A stretch of 64,000 nt of DNA from an uncultured Vampirovibrio sp. (GCA_910577515.1 CAJTLW010000008.1:31364-95363); one strand, 5' to 3'. Counted from the stretch's first letter, positions 8,988-18,117 are shown. Numbers and translations: made by a program. The notes: generated from the sequence alone by a model not told the origin.

Positions 8988-9824
8988 TTGAATATAGATA
9001 ATATCTTTATTAAAACATCAAAAGCTTCTTCAACAATAAAAAATAATAAATCTGGCATATCAAAGACAGAAACAAACGAAATCACTGTATCTAAAGCACC
9101 GGATACAGGCTTTATGAATGCTGCAGATAGAATATACAATAGAATCAGCGGCTTAAGGTCAAATTATCAATCCTTAGACAGAATGAACGCGAAAAATGTT
9201 GTAAGCCTTGCAAGTAATGCTATTTGCAAAGGAAACAGCATTCATACAAATATTTCAAACATCGCATATAAATTTCAGGAACAAATAAGCAGAATACTTT
9301 GCTCTGGCCTATCGCAGGATGAAATTGAGCAAAAAATCAAAGCAATAGAAAGTAAAATGAATGCTGTCGCAAAAGAAGCCAATGCAAAGATGGACATTCT
9401 AACATCACTTTCAGATTCACTTTTTAAGCTTGGAAATATTGCCACAGATATGAAAAATAATGACCTTGATTCATACAACGGTGTAGAATTTATAAAAAAA
9501 TTAATAGAAAAGCTTGATACAAAAACAGATGACTTTTCAAAAATAAATACAGATGACAAAAATGAAGTTAATGAAAAAATACTAAAAGATTTAGATAATA
9601 TCTATGGAAAAGAAAGCAAAAAGAAACTTGAAAAACAAAAAGAAGAGTTTGAAAAAATAATTAATGAAATTAAAGACAAATTAAAAAATCCGGCTTTACC
9701 CGATGAAGAAATTTGCAAACTAAATACGCTGCTTGAATTGTACAACCACAGAATTAATGCGATAGTAAATATTTTAAATATATTTGATGAATATTCAAAA
9801 CCAAACAATACAGATAAAGAATAA
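8988..9824 (+). CDS. Hypothetical coiled-coil protein
   Basis: 278-residue protein starting at TTG 8988 behind AGGAAAGAGAG. The first 60 residues are polar and probably disordered. The rest is almost entirely helical with heptad-like spacing, especially around residues 105-145 (DEIEQKIKAIESKMN) and 195-235 (ESKKKLEKQKEEFEKIINEI). There is no signal peptide, membrane segment or enzyme motif. The composition suggests a structural or secreted helical protein. It is isolated, with the repeat-rich gap upstream and convergent mlaE downstream. Confidence 0.6.
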   Translation: MNIDNIFIKTSKASSTIKNNKSGISKTETNEITVSKAPDTGFMNAADRIYNRISGLRSNYQSLDRMNAKNVVSLASNAICKGNSIHTNISNIAYKFQEQISRILCSGLSQDEIEQKIKAIESKMNAVAKEANAKMDILTSLSDSLFKLGNIATDMKNNDLDSYNGVEFIKKLIEKLDTKTDDFSKINTDDKNEVNEKILKDLDNIYGKESKKKLEKQKEEFEKIINEIKDKLKNPALPDEEICKLNTLLELYNHRINAIVNILNIFDEYSKPNNTDKE

Positions 9825-9832
9825 GAAAAAAG

Positions 9833-10573
9833 TTAATAATTGCTTGTATAAAATAAAAATGCAATTAAAAGGTCTGCAAAAAGAATATACATAGTGCATA
9901 AAATAGCCGATTTTGTTGTGGAGTCACCGACATTTTTTGCTCCGCCTGTTGTATTGTAGCCGACTGTTGCGCACACTGTTGAAATTATTGCGCCAAAAAC
10001 AAATCCTTTTAAAACACTTATATAAATATCTTTTGTATTAAACATAAGCCATACTGAATTAATATAACGATTGGGATGCAGGCTTATTGAAAAATACGAA
10101 ACTGCCATGCCACCTAAAACACCTATAAATTCAGCCAGAATAACGACAAACATTACACCAAAAGCACCGGCTATAATTCTTGGTGCAAAATAATATCCTA
10201 TGGGATTTACCCCTAAAACCTTCATTGCATCTACCTGTGATGTTACTTTCATGTTGGCAATTTGTGCAGTAATAGCTGTCCCCGCCCTTGCTCCTATTGC
10301 AAGTGCCGCAAACCCGGGGGCAATTTCACGGATTAAAGCCACCCCGAGAAAGCCGCCTATATAATCCTCTGCTCCGCTTAATAAAAACTGCTTTGAAACC
10401 TGAAGCGCAATAACGGATGATGCAATTAAAACAATCATAAGAGATATACCGAGTGAATCAAAGCCTATCTTTGCCGCCTGCGATACAACACTTTTAAAGG
10501 TAACATTTCCCTTAAATGTATATTTAACCGCCTCAACAAAATTTTGTACGCACTGTCCTAAGAATATAATCAT
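9833..10573 (-). CDS. mlaE: MlaE-family lipid ABC transporter permease
   Basis: Inner-membrane permease of the Mla/TGD lipid transport system, which moves phospholipids between the inner and outer membranes. The 246 residues show the MlaE hallmarks: ALIREIAPGFAALAIGARAGTAITAQIANMKVTSQVDAMKVLGVNPIGY is the conserved cytoplasmic loop and coupling region, read here in three overlapping pieces, and GYNTTGGAKNVGDSTTKS lies near the C-terminus. No mlaF or mlaD is adjacent. The ATG at 10573 has no Shine-Dalgarno but a TAGAAT hexamer six bases upstream, so it may be leaderless. Confidence 0.92.
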   Translation of the reverse strand: MIIFLGQCVQNFVEAVKYTFKGNVTFKSVVSQAAKIGFDSLGISLMIVLIASSVIALQVSKQFLLSGAEDYIGGFLGVALIREIAPGFAALAIGARAGTAITAQIANMKVTSQVDAMKVLGVNPIGYYFAPRIIAGAFGVMFVVILAEFIGVLGGMAVSYFSISLHPNRYINSVWLMFNTKDIYISVLKGFVFGAIISTVCATVGYNTTGGAKNVGDSTTKSAILCTMYILFADLLIAFLFYTSNY

Positions 10574-10579
10574 AGAAAA

Positions 10580-10585
10580 ATTCTA
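10580..10585 (-). promoter_or_regulatory. -10 box of a leaderless mlaE transcript
   Basis: TAGAAT reads towards mlaE and ends six bases before its ATG (10573); no ribosome site is present. The -35 region is weak. Confidence 0.35.
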
Positions 10586-10642
10586 CCATAAAATAATCGT
10601 AAAATATCGTAAAAAACTCTGGTTTTTTAACATTGTTTTATT

Positions 10643-10648
10643 TAAAAT
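10643..10648 (+). promoter_or_regulatory. -10 box of a leaderless 10656 transcript
   Basis: TAAAAT ends seven bases before the ATG of the 10656 gene, and no Shine-Dalgarno lies between. The -35 match is poor (TGGTTT at 17-base spacing). Confidence 0.35.
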
Positions 10649-10655
10649 CTGGTAT

Positions 10656-12224
10656 ATGAGCTTTATATTGTTTTTATTATTTTTATACCTTATTCTCTAT
10701 TGCGTATACCTTTTAACGCTTAATTTCAAAGCATTCTGGAGGAAAGGCTTTCTCAAAAATGAGCATTATATGCAAAAGATGAATTTAAAGGAAAATAAAT
10801 TATGTGTTGCTATTTGGGCAAATAGTAAACATAAAAGGCTTGAAGATTTATTAAAATCTTTAAACAATCAAACCTATTCAAAACAAAATTATTCAGTCCA
10901 TGTTATTGTTCAAAGAGAAAAGGATACTGTAAATTTCCTTCCCGAATGCATATATGGCGCAATTATTCACAATATCGAAAACCCCGAGTTTTTCTCTAAA
11001 GATAAAGCATTGTCTGTTTTTGTGGAAAAACTGCTTCCTGAAAACAAATTTGATGCATTTGTATTTCTGGGTGCAGACAGAACTGTCGGGGAAAATTATC
11101 TTGAGCTTGTAAACAAAAGTATTTATGAACCCGGAACCATTTTAACCGGAAGCCTGAATGTTAAAACTGCATCAGATATTTTATTCTATAAATTAAAATA
11201 TGAAATTTTAAACGCAAAGCAGCATTTTGTAAACAATACCGTAAATGTTGCAAGAAGAATGTTTGAACTATCTCAGGTGATTGATGGCAATAATTGTGCT
11301 ATAACGGCAGATGTGCTTGAAAAAACAGGCCGCATTTGCTTTGAAACAAGAAATGACGAACTAAAATATTCTCTTTTTCTTGCAAGCAACGACTTAAAAC
11401 CAATGTATTGCCCTTTTATGGAAACATACGTTGATGCTGAAAATTTTGATGCAAGCACAGCAAATTTATCTTCAAGATATTCTTTATTTAAATATTACCT
11501 GCCGCTTTTGCACAAAAAACCCTGGTATTTTGTTGAATTCGTATTTTCAACACTAAAACCAGGCGCACTTTTTGCATTAATTGTATATGGAATTTTGTTG
11601 TATTCATCATTTACATTCCAATCAGGGATAGGCTTTAAATACATTCTACATCTTGGAGTTTTAGGGTTATTCAGTACATTATTAGGAATTCTTGCTGCAA
11701 AGCTTCCTTTGAAATCTTTAATGTACCTTTGTCTTTACCCTGTTTGCTCTTTTATGCTTAATTTTAAAGTGGTAACAAAGAAAATTTCCCTAAAAGGCAT
11801 ACAAAGACAAATAACCGAAGATGAGAATGTAAATTCTGCCACCGTTAATTCAATAGTATCAGACGGCAAAAAAGATTTAATCTGCAAATTAGATTTGGTA
11901 TCTGAAGATGGTATGAGAAAAGTTGTTTTCAGATTTAAGAAAAAAAGATTTATCTCTGATGCGCATCTAAGAATGTATGATGCTATGGAAGATATTTCAA
12001 GAAAATTAAAATCTAAAGGATATATATTAAAAGTTTGCCAAAATTGCGGCCATTTTGAATCTTGCCCAGATGGCACGATTGATTTGTTAAAAGGCGTCTG
12101 CAAACTAAAAGGTAATTATGATAACCCGGAAACCGCTGTACAGACATTAATTTGGAATACCTGCTCAGGGTTTATGCCGCAAAAAATTTCAAACATCATT
12201 GATGATATGACAAAAAAACAATAA
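10656..12224 (+). CDS. GT2-like membrane glycosyltransferase with Cys-rich C-terminal domain
   Basis: 522 residues. An N-terminal TM helix (1-22) precedes a GT-A-like domain: LCVAIWANSKHKRLEDLLKSLNNQTY resembles the nucleotide-binding start of family-2 transferases, FDAFVFLGADRTVGENYL occupies the DxD position as GAD, and NDELKYSLFLA matches the acceptor ED region. Two or three TM segments follow (about 295-375). The last 130 residues are unrelated to GT2: a beta/helix region ending in a cysteine cluster (KVCQNCGHFESC, then GVCKL and WNTCSG) that could bind zinc or iron. The fused tail is unusual. A terminator follows. Confidence 0.65.
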   Translation: MSFILFLLFLYLILYCVYLLTLNFKAFWRKGFLKNEHYMQKMNLKENKLCVAIWANSKHKRLEDLLKSLNNQTYSKQNYSVHVIVQREKDTVNFLPECIYGAIIHNIENPEFFSKDKALSVFVEKLLPENKFDAFVFLGADRTVGENYLELVNKSIYEPGTILTGSLNVKTASDILFYKLKYEILNAKQHFVNNTVNVARRMFELSQVIDGNNCAITADVLEKTGRICFETRNDELKYSLFLASNDLKPMYCPFMETYVDAENFDASTANLSSRYSLFKYYLPLLHKKPWYFVEFVFSTLKPGALFALIVYGILLYSSFTFQSGIGFKYILHLGVLGLFSTLLGILAAKLPLKSLMYLCLYPVCSFMLNFKVVTKKISLKGIQRQITEDENVNSATVNSIVSDGKKDLICKLDLVSEDGMRKVVFRFKKKRFISDAHLRMYDAMEDISRKLKSKGYILKVCQNCGHFESCPDGTIDLLKGVCKLKGNYDNPETAVQTLIWNTCSGFMPQKISNIIDDMTKKQ

Positions 12225-12283
12225 GCTAAAGATGCGTTTTTAAACTGACTTAGCTTAAGATTAAGATTATGTTTTTATAAATT

Positions 12284-12315
12284 AAAACCGCCTGATTTTA
12301 TTTCAAGGCGGTTTT
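12284..12315. terminator. Bidirectional rho-independent terminator
   Basis: 9-bp stem AAAACCGCC/GGCGGTTTT with a 14-nt loop and T-rich flanks on both strands, placed between the convergent 10656 gene and ycf23. Confidence 0.75.
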
Positions 12316-12337
12316 AATTTAATATATTTAAAGATTA

Positions 12338-13123
12338 TTATTTTACTAATAAATGTTGATTAGCTTCATACAAATCACGTCTGAATGAATCTCTGTAAGC
12401 AATTGAGCCTACAACTTTTCTTACAGCGTTAATCATCGCAATTTGTGTTTCTTGTCTGTTAACAGCTGAACCAACACCAACTGCACTTGCACCTGCAGCA
12501 AAAGCTAAAGGAGCAGTATCTGCGTTAACACCTGATGCTGTCATTATAGGAATACCAGTGTGTCTTGCAATTTCCATAGTGTTTGAAATTGTAGTTTTAG
12601 CTAAATTTAAAAATTCGTGCGCATTTGTTGCTTTATTGATTGCACCTTGTTTTGTTCCTTCTGTTTGAATAAGGTCAACCCCCAATAATTCAAGCTTGTG
12701 AACAAGTTCAATTTGTGCTTGAACATCAATGTTGCCAGGAACGGTAACACAGGTGAATACACCATTTGGAGTCAATGTCATTGTTTCAAGTGCAATCTCA
12801 TAAACATCATCTGCACCAAATTCAAGCCCTTGTTTATAAAGAGCATCAAAATTTCCAATTTCAATAGCATCTGCGCCCCACTGAACAGCTTTTGCAAGCT
12901 TAAAAGGCTCAACGGATGAAGCAAAAACAGGAAGTTTTGTGCTTTGCTTTGCGGCTTTAATAACTTTTTCATCTGCTGCAACGTCTACTGCGCTTGCTAG
13001 CCCAATTTGTGCAGCTTTAGCAACATTTTTAACGCTTTCGATATCAAAGTTATCAATGCCGGAAATAATCTTTACGGCTCTTCTTTCTCTTAAATGTCTT
13101 TTAAAAACATCAATATTTCTCAT
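12338..13123 (-). CDS. ycf23: Ycf23/DUF561 family TIM-barrel-like protein
   Basis: 261 residues from ATG 13123, which has AAAGGA upstream; an in-frame start 57 nt further up adds an unlikely hydrophobic leader. The sequence fits Ycf23 (DUF561), a conserved protein of cyanobacteria and red-algal plastids with an apparent TIM-barrel fold: AVKIISGIDNFD, AAQIGLASAVDVAAD, PVFASSVEPFKLAKAVQWGADAIEIGNFDALY, LIQTEGTK, PIMTASGVNADTAPLAFAAGASAVGVGSAVNR. Motifs are quoted piecewise. The biochemical function is not established. Its presence in a genome without photosynthesis genes is a useful lineage marker. Single gene, with a terminator downstream. Confidence 0.85.
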   Translation of the reverse strand: MRNIDVFKRHLRERRAVKIISGIDNFDIESVKNVAKAAQIGLASAVDVAADEKVIKAAKQSTKLPVFASSVEPFKLAKAVQWGADAIEIGNFDALYKQGLEFGADDVYEIALETMTLTPNGVFTCVTVPGNIDVQAQIELVHKLELLGVDLIQTEGTKQGAINKATNAHEFLNLAKTTISNTMEIARHTGIPIMTASGVNADTAPLAFAAGASAVGVGSAVNRQETQIAMINAVRKVVGSIAYRDSFRRDLYEANQHLLVK

Positions 13124-13239
13124 TTTTTTTCCTTTCGTAAAAGCTAAAAGAATTATAACACACTTAAAACAGGGGTGCAATTTAATTTTATAGGTATAAT
13201 GCTTTAATTAAAATAACAGTAAAATTCGGAGTATTATTG

Positions 13240-13968
13240 ATGTATAAAACATTGAAAAAATATTTTTTGCATATAAACTTGTCAATTTTTATATTTTTTT
13301 CCATGCCAATTTTTTTATCATCTCCTAATTCATCTGCATTTGCAGCTACTATGGAAGAAAATTCATTCACAAGAATTTACGAAAAAATCACCCCCTCCAT
13401 TGTTGCAATAGACGCTCAGGTGGATGAAGGTGTATCATCAGGCACAGGGTGTGTTATAGACCCAAAAGGTGCAATTTTAACAAGCTCTCATGTTATAAGC
13501 AAAGCAAAAAATATTGAAGTTACAATTTCAAACGGCCAAACCTATAAAGGAGAAGTGGTTGCCGTTTTAAAAGATAAAAATGACCTTGCAATAATAAAAA
13601 TAAACCCAAAAAAACCTCTTCCTGTTATTTCATTTGGAAACAGTGAAAATGTTAAAGTAGGGCAAAGAGTGCTTGCAATAGGAAATCCATTTGGATTTAG
13701 AGGAACGCTTACCACAGGAATAATTTCAAGGATTGATTATCAAAGAAAAAAAATTCAAACAGATGCCGCAATAAACCCGGGATGCTCAGGCGGACCTCTT
13801 TTAAACCTTGATGGAGAAGTAATCGGCATCAACCAATCAATTTATAATCCAGATAATAACCGCTCAAACATAGGAATAGGCTTTGCAGTTCCTGTAAATT
13901 ATGCTAAAGACTTTATAAATTTAACCAGGTCAAAAATGGCATCAATTGAAGGTACAAGGCGCAGATGA
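13240..13968 (+). CDS. Secreted trypsin-like (HtrA-type) serine protease without PDZ
   Basis: 242 residues from ATG 13240 (GGAG eight bases upstream). A signal peptide occupies about residues 1-36 (basic KTLKK, hydrophobic core, SSAFAA cleavage region). The S1C protease domain has His84 (TSSHVIS), Asp115 (KNDLAIIK) and Ser183 in GCSGGPLLN, where HtrA proteins usually have GNSGGP. The chain ends just after the barrel at VPVNYAKDFI, so there is no PDZ domain. It probably acts in the periplasm in protein quality control or processing. Confidence 0.88.
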   Translation: MYKTLKKYFLHINLSIFIFFSMPIFLSSPNSSAFAATMEENSFTRIYEKITPSIVAIDAQVDEGVSSGTGCVIDPKGAILTSSHVISKAKNIEVTISNGQTYKGEVVAVLKDKNDLAIIKINPKKPLPVISFGNSENVKVGQRVLAIGNPFGFRGTLTTGIISRIDYQRKKIQTDAAINPGCSGGPLLNLDGEVIGINQSIYNPDNNRSNIGIGFAVPVNYAKDFINLTRSKMASIEGTRRR

Positions 13969-14111
13969 CTAAACTTATTTAAAAAGCCTGTTTTAAAAGA
14001 ACTTAAGGAGCTAAAAGGAAAAATTATCTCTTAAAAAATAGTCATAAGGTAGCATCTAAAACAATCTCTTTTGTTTTAAAATCTAAAAATATTCAACATG
14101 AGGATTTTTAG

Positions 14112-14834
14112 ATGTTTGATGAAATTAATTCAATCTTTTTAGATTTTGACGGTACAATAACAAAATTTGATACGGTATGCACATTCTTTAAAACATTCGC
14201 CCCATCAAAATGGCTTGATGTTGAAAAAGATTGGATTAAAGGTAAAATCAACTCTAAAACATGTATGCAGATGCAGCTTAACCTTATAAAAAACCTTACC
14301 GAAGAGCAATTTTATAATTACCTGAATTCTATTGAATTGCAGGACGGTTTTAAAGATTTCTGCACCATAATGCAGAAGCATAATAAAAATATATACATAA
14401 TAAGTGATGGGTTTGATTTTTTTATTGATTACACACTTAGAAAAGAAAATCTAAATATCCCTTTTTTTACAAATAAACTTAAAATCGAAAAAGAAAACAA
14501 CTATTTAAAATTTAATTTATTCTTTGATAATGAAGATAAAAACTGCCCCCTTCATCTTGGATGTTGCAAATGCAAAATTGCAAAGATGCATACCATAGAA
14601 AATGAAAAATTCATATTCGCCGGTGATGGATTATCCGATAGGTGTATTGCAAGCAAGGCTAATCTGTTGTTTGCTAAAAACAGTTTAAAGGCTCATTGCA
14701 TTGAAAACAACATGAATTTTGTTGAATTTAATGATTTCAATGACATTTTAAACCATCTATTTTTAAAGAAGGGAATGAAAAATGCAGGATTTAGAACAAA
14801 AAACGCTCACAGAAGCGCAGATAAGAGAACTTGA
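14112..14834 (+). CDS. HAD-IB family (MtnX-like) phosphatase
   Basis: 240-residue HAD phosphatase. Motif I is FLDFDGTIT (nucleophile and acid Asp), motif II is the Ser in IYIISDGFD, and motif IV is FAGDGLSDRC near residue 176. The pattern matches the MtnX/SerB-like HAD-IB group, which includes 2-hydroxy-3-keto-5-methylthiopentenyl-1-phosphate phosphatase and phosphoserine phosphatase. The insert DKNCPLHLGCCKCKIA is cysteine-rich. The start has GAGG upstream. The last 53 nt overlap the aminotransferase start, showing tight coupling; the overlapping tail (NAGFRTKNAHRSADKRT) is probably non-essential. Confidence 0.82.
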   Translation: MFDEINSIFLDFDGTITKFDTVCTFFKTFAPSKWLDVEKDWIKGKINSKTCMQMQLNLIKNLTEEQFYNYLNSIELQDGFKDFCTIMQKHNKNIYIISDGFDFFIDYTLRKENLNIPFFTNKLKIEKENNYLKFNLFFDNEDKNCPLHLGCCKCKIAKMHTIENEKFIFAGDGLSDRCIASKANLLFAKNSLKAHCIENNMNFVEFNDFNDILNHLFLKKGMKNAGFRTKNAHRSADKRT

Positions 14835-16167
14835 TGATAAATATTGCTCTTGGGGGGACACCACACACTACAGTAAAACACCAAAAATTTTCAACAGATG
14901 CACCGGCACATTTATGTTTGATAATAATGAAACCCCCTACCTTGACCTTCAAATGTGGTATGCAAGCTGCAATCTTGGATATAAAAATAAAACAATAGAA
15001 GATGCTGTTATTAATTGCATAAACACTATGCCCCAGATTGCTTCACGTTTTTTGTTTGAAAATAAAGTACTTTTAGCTTCAAAAATAGCAAAAGCTAACG
15101 AAAAAAGATTTAACCTGAAAGGAAGGGTGCATTTTAATGTTGGCGGCGCACAGGCTGTTGAAGACGCACTAAAGCTTGTAAGAAACTATACAGGAAAAAA
15201 CCTTCTTTTTGCCTTTATGGGCGGCTATCATGGAAGAACAATCGGCACTTCTTGTGTAACTTCAAGCTACAGATACAGGGAACACTTTGGTCATTTTGGC
15301 GACCGTGCGCATTTTGTACCATTCCCCTATTGCTACAGATGCCACTATGGCAAAAAATGCGAAGATTGCAATTTTTATTGCGTTAAACAATTTGAGAAAA
15401 ATTTTGAAAGCGAATATAAATCATTTTATGACCCATCTACAGGAAAATCCGAATACATAGCATTTATAGCTGAACCCTTGCAGGGAACGGGCGGATACAT
15501 TGTACCTCCTATGGGATATTTTAAAGAATTAAAAAGAGTTTTAGATAAATTTGGCATTTTATTTATTGCAGATGAAATTCAAATGGGTTTTTATAGAACA
15601 GGAAAACTATGGTCAATAGAACATTTTGGTGTGCAGCCGGATGTTATAACCTTTGGTAAATCTTTAACAAACGGCCTAAACCCTCTTGGCGGACTGTGGG
15701 CAAAAGAAGAACTTATCAACCCGGATATCTGGCCTGCAGGACGCACCCACTCCACTTATTCTTCAAACCCGATTGGATGCGCCGCAGGATGTGCTGTTAT
15801 GGATGCATTCGCTGAACACAATTTTGAAGATGAAATCAAAGAAAAGGGCAAAAGATTTTTAGAGGGACTAAAATGTCTTAAACAAAGACATAAAACCATA
15901 GGAAACGTGGACGGACTTGGCCTTGCCCTTAGAATAGAATGCACAGAAGAAGACGGTTTTACGCCAAATAAAACCCTTTGCGACAGCATTATAGAAGAAG
16001 GCTTAAAAGGAAACCTTGAATACAGAGGGCAAAAATGCGGGCTTGTTTTAAATAACGGCGGATATTTTAAAAACGTAATCACGCTTGTACCACCTGTTAC
16101 CATAACAAATGAAGAAATTGATATGGCAATCGAACTTATAGACAAACTTTTTATGAGGCTTGGCTAA
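14782..16167 (+). CDS. Class III (GabT-like) PLP aminotransferase
   Basis: 461 residues, fold-type I omega-aminotransferase family. Visible: GGAQAVEDALKLVRNYTG (cofactor phosphate region), FMGGYHGRTIGT, FIADEIQMGFYRTG with the cofactor Asp, TFGKSLTNGLNPLGG with the Schiff-base lysine near residue 296, and THSTYSSNPIGCAAG. A cysteine-rich stretch CYRCHYGKKCEDCNFYC around 190 matches a known subgroup of class III enzymes. The acceptor could be an acidic amine, GABA or an amino-sugar precursor; it cannot be read here. Its ATG follows AAGGGAA inside the HAD gene, and the hydrolase follows 6 nt later. Confidence 0.88.
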   Translation: MQDLEQKTLTEAQIRELDDKYCSWGDTTHYSKTPKIFNRCTGTFMFDNNETPYLDLQMWYASCNLGYKNKTIEDAVINCINTMPQIASRFLFENKVLLASKIAKANEKRFNLKGRVHFNVGGAQAVEDALKLVRNYTGKNLLFAFMGGYHGRTIGTSCVTSSYRYREHFGHFGDRAHFVPFPYCYRCHYGKKCEDCNFYCVKQFEKNFESEYKSFYDPSTGKSEYIAFIAEPLQGTGGYIVPPMGYFKELKRVLDKFGILFIADEIQMGFYRTGKLWSIEHFGVQPDVITFGKSLTNGLNPLGGLWAKEELINPDIWPAGRTHSTYSSNPIGCAAGCAVMDAFAEHNFEDEIKEKGKRFLEGLKCLKQRHKTIGNVDGLGLALRIECTEEDGFTPNKTLCDSIIEEGLKGNLEYRGQKCGLVLNNGGYFKNVITLVPPVTITNEEIDMAIELIDKLFMRLG

Positions 16168-16173
16168 ATATTT

Positions 16174-17040
16174 ATGAATGCTAGAAATGCTAAAAAAACA
16201 GATATGGACTATATTTTAATCCATAGAGAAACAGTGCAGCCAAACCGTGCAGTTATGCTCTTTCATGGACTCACGGGAAGCCCCTATGAATTAAAAAAAT
16301 ATGCAAAATTTTTATACGATAAAGGCTTTGATGTTTTTTGCTATTGTCTTCCTGGACATGGCAGCCACAGAATAGATATTTATAACGTTAAAGAAAAAGA
16401 CTGGCGAAAATTTGCAAACAAACGCTATAAAGAGCTAAGACCCCGTTATGCTGATTTTTTTGTCGGAGGCTTATGTCTTGGTGCCGTTTTGGCACTTAAT
16501 TTGGCGGTTGAAAATAAAGATATTACAGGACTTATCTGTCTTTCTACGACTCTATTTTTAGACGGATGGACAATCCCTTTTTATAACTTTTTAATGCCCC
16601 TTGGGCTTTATACAATTTTAAGATATTATTACACCTTCCCTGAAAGGGAACCTTACGGCATTAAAAACGAAAAGGTAAGAAATGCAGTTTCAAAACTAAT
16701 GAGCAAAAACACAGTTGCAATGGATAATTACCCTTTAAGCTCTATTTATGAATTATTGCTTTTATCAAAAGGGGTGCAGAAAAACATTAAAAAAATTTTT
16801 GCACCGGCGCTTATAGTACATTCACTTGAAGATGACCTTACAAGCACAAAAAGTGCGAAGTTTGTCTTCAACAATATCTCCTCTTTTTATAAAGAATATA
16901 TGGAACTAAAAGACAGCTATCACCTTGTTTTATATGATAACGAAAAAGAAAAAGTATACAATAAAACAATGGAATTCATTGATGCTCTTTCATATAAAAG
17001 AAATATTAATCTCAAAGAATTACGCGACAGAAAAAAATAA
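16174..17040 (+). CDS. Alpha/beta hydrolase with cysteine nucleophile
   Basis: 288 residues. The oxyanion region is LFHGLTGSPYEL and the strand-helix elbow reads GGLCLGAV, so the nucleophile position of GxSxG is Cys101 rather than Ser, as in dienelactone hydrolases. The acid is likely in HSLEDDLTS (about 216-224) and the catalytic His in DSYHLVLYD (about 250). The overall pattern otherwise resembles monoglyceride lipase/carboxylesterase (Est30-like) enzymes. There is no signal peptide. It is third in the HAD-aminotransferase operon, suggesting a common substrate, possibly ester or thioester chemistry on an amine. Confidence 0.82.
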   Translation: MNARNAKKTDMDYILIHRETVQPNRAVMLFHGLTGSPYELKKYAKFLYDKGFDVFCYCLPGHGSHRIDIYNVKEKDWRKFANKRYKELRPRYADFFVGGLCLGAVLALNLAVENKDITGLICLSTTLFLDGWTIPFYNFLMPLGLYTILRYYYTFPEREPYGIKNEKVRNAVSKLMSKNTVAMDNYPLSSIYELLLLSKGVQKNIKKIFAPALIVHSLEDDLTSTKSAKFVFNNISSFYKEYMELKDSYHLVLYDNEKEKVYNKTMEFIDALSYKRNINLKELRDRKK

Positions 17041-17051
17041 AGGAGAAAACC

Positions 17052-17405
17052 TTGCAATATTTACTAATTTCCCTTATGTGTATAAATTTTCTTTTGATAG
17101 TTTCCCTGATTTACGGGATTACAAACATATTTAAAGAAGAAACTGTGCCAAAAATAAGAGCGTTTTATACAATATTTTTATCCGTCCTGTTTTTTCTTTA
17201 TCTGTTATTAATTTTTATTACAGGACTAAAATATTTCTTTGCATCAAACTATTCAGCAGCACCATTTCTATTTTTATTTTTCATATTCCCGTTTGCAATA
17301 GGAAATTTTTCATCATATAAAAAATTGAAGATTCTCACCTGGCTTCAAATAGCATTCTTTATAATAAGTTTAATTTATTTTATATTTCTCTATGCAAAAC
17401 TGTAA
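17052..17405 (+). CDS. Small four-TM membrane protein
   Basis: 117 residues, almost all hydrophobic: predicted TM helices around 3-24, 38-60, 68-86 and 93-115, with short charged loops (KEETVPKIR, SSYKKLKI). It has no known motif. The start is TTG 17052 placed behind a good AGGAG. It follows the hydrolase by 11 nt, so it may belong to the same transcript. Confidence 0.6.
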   Translation: MQYLLISLMCINFLLIVSLIYGITNIFKEETVPKIRAFYTIFLSVLFFLYLLLIFITGLKYFFASNYSAAPFLFLFFIFPFAIGNFSSYKKLKILTWLQIAFFIISLIYFIFLYAKL

Positions 17406-17485
17406 GAAATTTATAAAAAAATATTGTTAAAATCTATAAATCCATGCTACATTTATAAAAGGAAAATGATTTTAGGTTTTATTTA

Positions 17486-18106
17486 ATGCAGTGTAAATTT
17501 TGTGGACAACAATTACCAAATAACGCTATCTGCTGCAGCAGATGCGGCGGGAGCATGACAAATTCCAGAAAAAAAATTTATATCCCGGAAGCAAGAAAAG
17601 AAGAAATGGTATTTAATATTAAACCTGCCTTTGACCCTGCAACTCTTGGTGTTAGAGCATTCTTCCTTGCATTATTTATAAGCGCCGTTTCTATGGCAAT
17701 ACTTGGAACACTCTTAACTGTTGCACTAAGCTTTATGGGTTCAATGAACAGTATTATGGGTTTTTGGATAACAGGGGGCATATCTTTTATCCTTACTTTT
17801 TGGGTTTCTATGTATGTTGCAAAGAAAAACACAATAGCAAGAAAATTCACATTCTATCAAACAAGAATGGAATATACATATAACGCATTTGACGGTAAAT
17901 TAAGATACTTAGAATATACATCAATTCTTGATTCAAGCGTAACAAAAGGGCCTCTGCAGAGAATGTCAAATCTTGGAAACATTTCTTTTGTTTGTGTTGG
18001 AAGTTTTCATGATTATATAGTTGCAATTGGCGACGTTAGAGACCCCGATTATGTCTATAAAAAAATCCTGGATTTAATTGAAGTAAATAAAGAATTAAAT
18101 AAATAG
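17486..18106 (+). CDS. Zinc-ribbon membrane protein with bacterial PH-like domain
   Basis: 206 residues. The first 24 form a zinc ribbon (CKFCG...CCSRCGG, CxxC-x11-CxxC). Two TM helices follow around 55-75 and 84-110. The C-terminal 90 residues (KFTFYQTRMEYTYNAFDG, then DGKLRYLEYTSI and KGPLQRMSNLG) resemble the bPH2/YdbS-type PH domain, whose TSRIxxVxxxQGPLQR-like core is visible. Such proteins are envelope-associated and of unknown role. The start is supported by AGG nine bases upstream. Confidence 0.7.
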   Translation: MQCKFCGQQLPNNAICCSRCGGSMTNSRKKIYIPEARKEEMVFNIKPAFDPATLGVRAFFLALFISAVSMAILGTLLTVALSFMGSMNSIMGFWITGGISFILTFWVSMYVAKKNTIARKFTFYQTRMEYTYNAFDGKLRYLEYTSILDSSVTKGPLQRMSNLGNISFVCVGSFHDYIVAIGDVRDPDYVYKKILDLIEVNKELNK

Positions 18107-18117
18107 TAAAACTATAT

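Noticed and set aside
14782..14834. Frameshift joining the HAD phosphatase and aminotransferase
   Set aside because: Each frame is complete, with its own start and ribosome site; a 53-nt overlap explains the layout.
15300..15420. Cys-rich stretch in the aminotransferase as a novel metal site
   Set aside because: A similar cysteine insertion is known in a subgroup of class III aminotransferases.
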